Below, one piece after another: positions 13,670-15,165 of a stretch of DNA of 15,165 nt (the first letter of the stretch is position 1; every line of letters begins with the position of its first letter). The stretch is taken from NCBI GenBank assembly GCA_943914115.1, contig CALUAU010000041.1:1-15165 (forward strand). Direction: 5' to 3'. The translations under genes and the position numbers were made by a program. The notes beneath the pieces were generated by a model. The model searched no databases, was not told the origin of the DNA, and saw nothing but the letters and a program-made list of their open reading frames with translations. Origin of the DNA: an uncultured Microbacteriaceae bacterium. GTDB lineage: Bacteria > Actinomycetota > Actinomycetes > Actinomycetales > Microbacteriaceae.

Positions 13670-14575
13670 ATGAGTTCGTTAGCCACCGCCATCGACGCCT
13701 ACCTGCGGGCGCTCGATCTTGAACGGGGCCGCTCACCGCACACGATTCGCGCGATCGGTGGTGATCTGCGCCGATTTGCCGAGTTCGCAGCCGGGCAGGG
13801 GGCATCCGAGCTGGGAGAGCTGAGCCTCGAACTCTTTCGCGACTGGTTGTGGCACGAGTCTGAGCAGGGCCACGCTGCGAGCACCCTCGCCCGGCGGTCA
13901 TCGAGCGCGCGCGGGTTCACCGCATGGTTGCGCACCAGTGGGCGCGGCGAAGATGTGGCGCGACGGCTTCGCTCGCCCAAGACCGGTAGATCGCTGCCAC
14001 GCATGGTTTCGACCGACAATATGGCGGCAGTTTTTGCGCAGCTGCGCGCCCGCAGCGCCACGGGCGACCCGGTGGCGCTGCGGGATGAAGCCATCGTTGA
14101 ACTGCTCTACGCCACCGGTGTGCGCGTGAGCGAACTGTGCGGGTTGAACCTCGATTCGGTTGATTTTGAACGTCGCACGCTGCGGGTCATCGGTAAGGGC
14201 GATCGTGAACGGGTGGTGCCGTTTGGTGCCCCCTGCGCTGATGCTCTGGTGGATTGGTGCACGCGAGGTCGCCCCGAAATCGCAAATGATCGTTCGGGCG
14301 AGGCACTGTTTCTGGGCGCGAGAGGTGGTCGGCTCAACCCCCGAACCGTGTATGAACTGAGCCGACGTGAACTCGAACACTCGCCGGGTTCTGGGCCGGC
14401 GGGAGCACACACCTTCCGGCACACCGCAGCCACGCATCTGCTTGACGGTGGCGCTGATTTACGCAGCGTGCAAGAGCTGCTCGGTCACGCTAATCTCGGC
14501 ACCACCCAGATCTACACGCATGTGTCGAGTGAGCGGTTGCGCGAAACCTACCGGAGGGCTCATCCGCGCGCCTAG
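13670..14575 (+). CDS. xerC: Tyrosine recombinase XerC
   Basis: Site-specific recombinase that, with XerD, resolves chromosome dimers at dif. The 301-residue length is standard. The N-terminal SAM-like DNA-binding domain covers about 1-95. The catalytic domain has R152 (ATGVRVSELCGL), K176 (VIGKGDRERVVPF), H247 and R250 (HTFRHTAATHLL), H273 (LLGHANLGTTQ) and the nucleophile Y282 (IYTHVS), so all expected active-site residues are present. The frame is open 14 codons upstream, but ATG 13670 begins homologous sequence and has a promoter-like element 6 nt before it. The chromosomal context (dprA-xerC) favours the housekeeping XerC over a phage or element integrase. Confidence 0.95.
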   Translation: MSSLATAIDAYLRALDLERGRSPHTIRAIGGDLRRFAEFAAGQGASELGELSLELFRDWLWHESEQGHAASTLARRSSSARGFTAWLRTSGRGEDVARRLRSPKTGRSLPRMVSTDNMAAVFAQLRARSATGDPVALRDEAIVELLYATGVRVSELCGLNLDSVDFERRTLRVIGKGDRERVVPFGAPCADALVDWCTRGRPEIANDRSGEALFLGARGGRLNPRTVYELSRRELEHSPGSGPAGAHTFRHTAATHLLDGGADLRSVQELLGHANLGTTQIYTHVSSERLRETYRRAHPRA

Positions 14576-14585
14576 TGACCGCGGG

Positions 14586-14630
14586 CATCGGCTCGGGTCT
14601 CGCCGCAGTGTGCGAAAACCCGAGCCGATG
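14586..14630. terminator. Strong bidirectional stem-loop between convergent xerC and the LPETG gene
   Basis: CATCGGCTCGGGT (14586-14598) is the exact reverse complement of 14618-14630, giving 13 bp with a 19-nt loop. It lies 10 nt after the xerC stop and 20 nt after the stop of the opposing gene. There is no long U-run. It probably ends both transcripts. Confidence 0.7.
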
Positions 14631-14650
14631 GTGATGAGCTGCCGGTGTGG

Positions 14651-15165
14651 CTATCGGCCGCCCTCCGGGTCGGCAGCTGCGGCTCGACTGCGGGTGAGGG
14701 CATAACCGCCGAGTGCTATGAGAGTGAGAGCCAAACCCAAGGGCAGCATGATGCTGGCGGGGTCGAAGTTTGCGCCGGTTTCGGGCAGGTTCGAGTGTGC
14801 CGTATCGGTCGCGCGCTGTTTGGGTCGCTGTTCGGGCCCAACCACTGGCGCGCTCGTTTGTTGCGGTTCGACGTGACCGGTGGGTGTTGCAGTCGGTGCT
14901 GCCGGTGCGGTGGGTGTGAGCTTTTCGGTGGGCTTGATAGTAGCCGTCGGTTCCGCAGCGGCTGATTCATCCGGTGTGTCTGATTCGTCCGGTGTGGCTG
15001 GTTCATTTGGTGTGGCTGACTCATCTGGTTCGGCGGGGTCGAGCTGTTCAGCCGCCTCTACCACTGGCGGTTCGGCAGGCTGTTCGGGAGGTTCGGGCGC
15101 TGCGGTCACATCAGCTTCGTCGCTGTTCGGCTCGCTCGGTGGCGGCGAAGGCATCGGTGTGGCAT
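14651..15165 (-). CDS. C-terminal part of an LPETG-anchored, Pro/Glu/Thr-rich surface protein (5' end outside window)
   Basis: The frame is open through the right edge of the window, so the N-terminus and signal peptide are not seen. An ATG at 15154 exists but is probably internal. The visible part (about 170 residues) is a low-complexity stalk rich in Pro, Glu, Ala, Thr and Asp. It includes hexapeptide repeats of the ATPDES type and ends in a sortase signal: LPETG (14774-14788), a hydrophobic segment (about MLPLGLALTLIALGGYAL) and a short tail with TRSR. Sortase would cleave between T and G and link the protein to peptidoglycan. The stalk would span the wall and display a domain outside this window, whose function cannot be told. 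Confidence 0.88.
   Translation of the reverse strand, partial: ATPMPSPPPSEPNSDEADVTAAPEPPEQPAEPPVVEAAEQLDPAEPDESATPNEPATPDESDTPDESAAAEPTATIKPTEKLTPTAPAAPTATPTGHVEPQQTSAPVVGPEQRPKQRATDTAHSNLPETGANFDPASIMLPLGLALTLIALGGYALTRSRAAAADPEGGR
14964..15017 (-). repeat. Three 18-bp tandem repeats in the surface-protein stalk
   Basis: Units at 14964-14981, 14982-14999 and 15000-15017 differ at a few bases, and a partial fourth follows from 15018. Each codes for a six-residue unit (DTPDES, ATPDES, ATPNEP). Such repeats can change copy number by slippage and so alter stalk length. Confidence 0.7.

Noticed and set aside
13670..14575. Tyrosine recombinase as a sign of an integrated element
   Set aside because: Length, active site and position next to dprA match the housekeeping XerC. 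No att-like repeats, tRNA or cargo genes are nearby.

Overview
The window is G+C-rich, densely packed actinobacterial core chromosome. The gene set and order (ffh, rpsP, KH protein, rimM, trmD, rplS, lepB, rnhB, DUF2469, yraN, comM, dprA, xerC) match the conserved Actinobacteria neighbourhood that in Mycobacterium tuberculosis runs from about Rv2916c to Rv2894c. The long acidic tail on S16, TTG and GTG starts, probable leaderless genes and protein details point to Micrococcales, probably Microbacteriaceae. The family assignment is an inference without a tree.

Layout. Positions 1-506 (minus) hold a gamma-carbonic-anhydrase-like protein lacking only its extreme C-terminus. ffh (588-2168, plus) diverges from it and converges on a minus-strand translation operon read from 5615 down to 2207: rpsP, a KhpA-type KH protein, rimM, a polytopic flippase-like membrane protein of uncertain function, then trmD. 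From 5814 the plus strand resumes with a YbdK-type carboxylate-amine ligase, a small membrane protein, rplS behind a structured leader, lepB and rnhB (overlapping by 4 bp), DUF2469, yraN and comM (overlapping by 1 bp), dprA and xerC. Convergent to xerC at the right edge is the C-terminal part of an LPETG sortase-anchored surface protein.

How the genes work together. Ffh directs nascent membrane and secreted proteins to the translocon and LepB removes their signal peptides. S16, RimM, TrmD, the KH protein and L19 build and tune the ribosome and tRNA. RNase HII, YraN, ComM, DprA and XerC form a DNA-maintenance and recombination group.

No gap without a gene exceeds 300 bases. The largest are 10131-10335 (structured, function unknown), 5616-5813 (divergent promoter region) and 7624-7803 (rplS promoter and leader).

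No mobile element, CRISPR array, tRNA, rRNA or defence system is visible, and nothing here amounts to a clear new multigene system. The most unusual signals are a 36-bp near-perfect palindrome inside the KH gene, a leader upstream of rplS with a possible 13-codon upstream ORF, a membrane protein with an EF-hand-like loop wedged between rimM and trmD, and a Glu where TrmD normally has its catalytic Asp.
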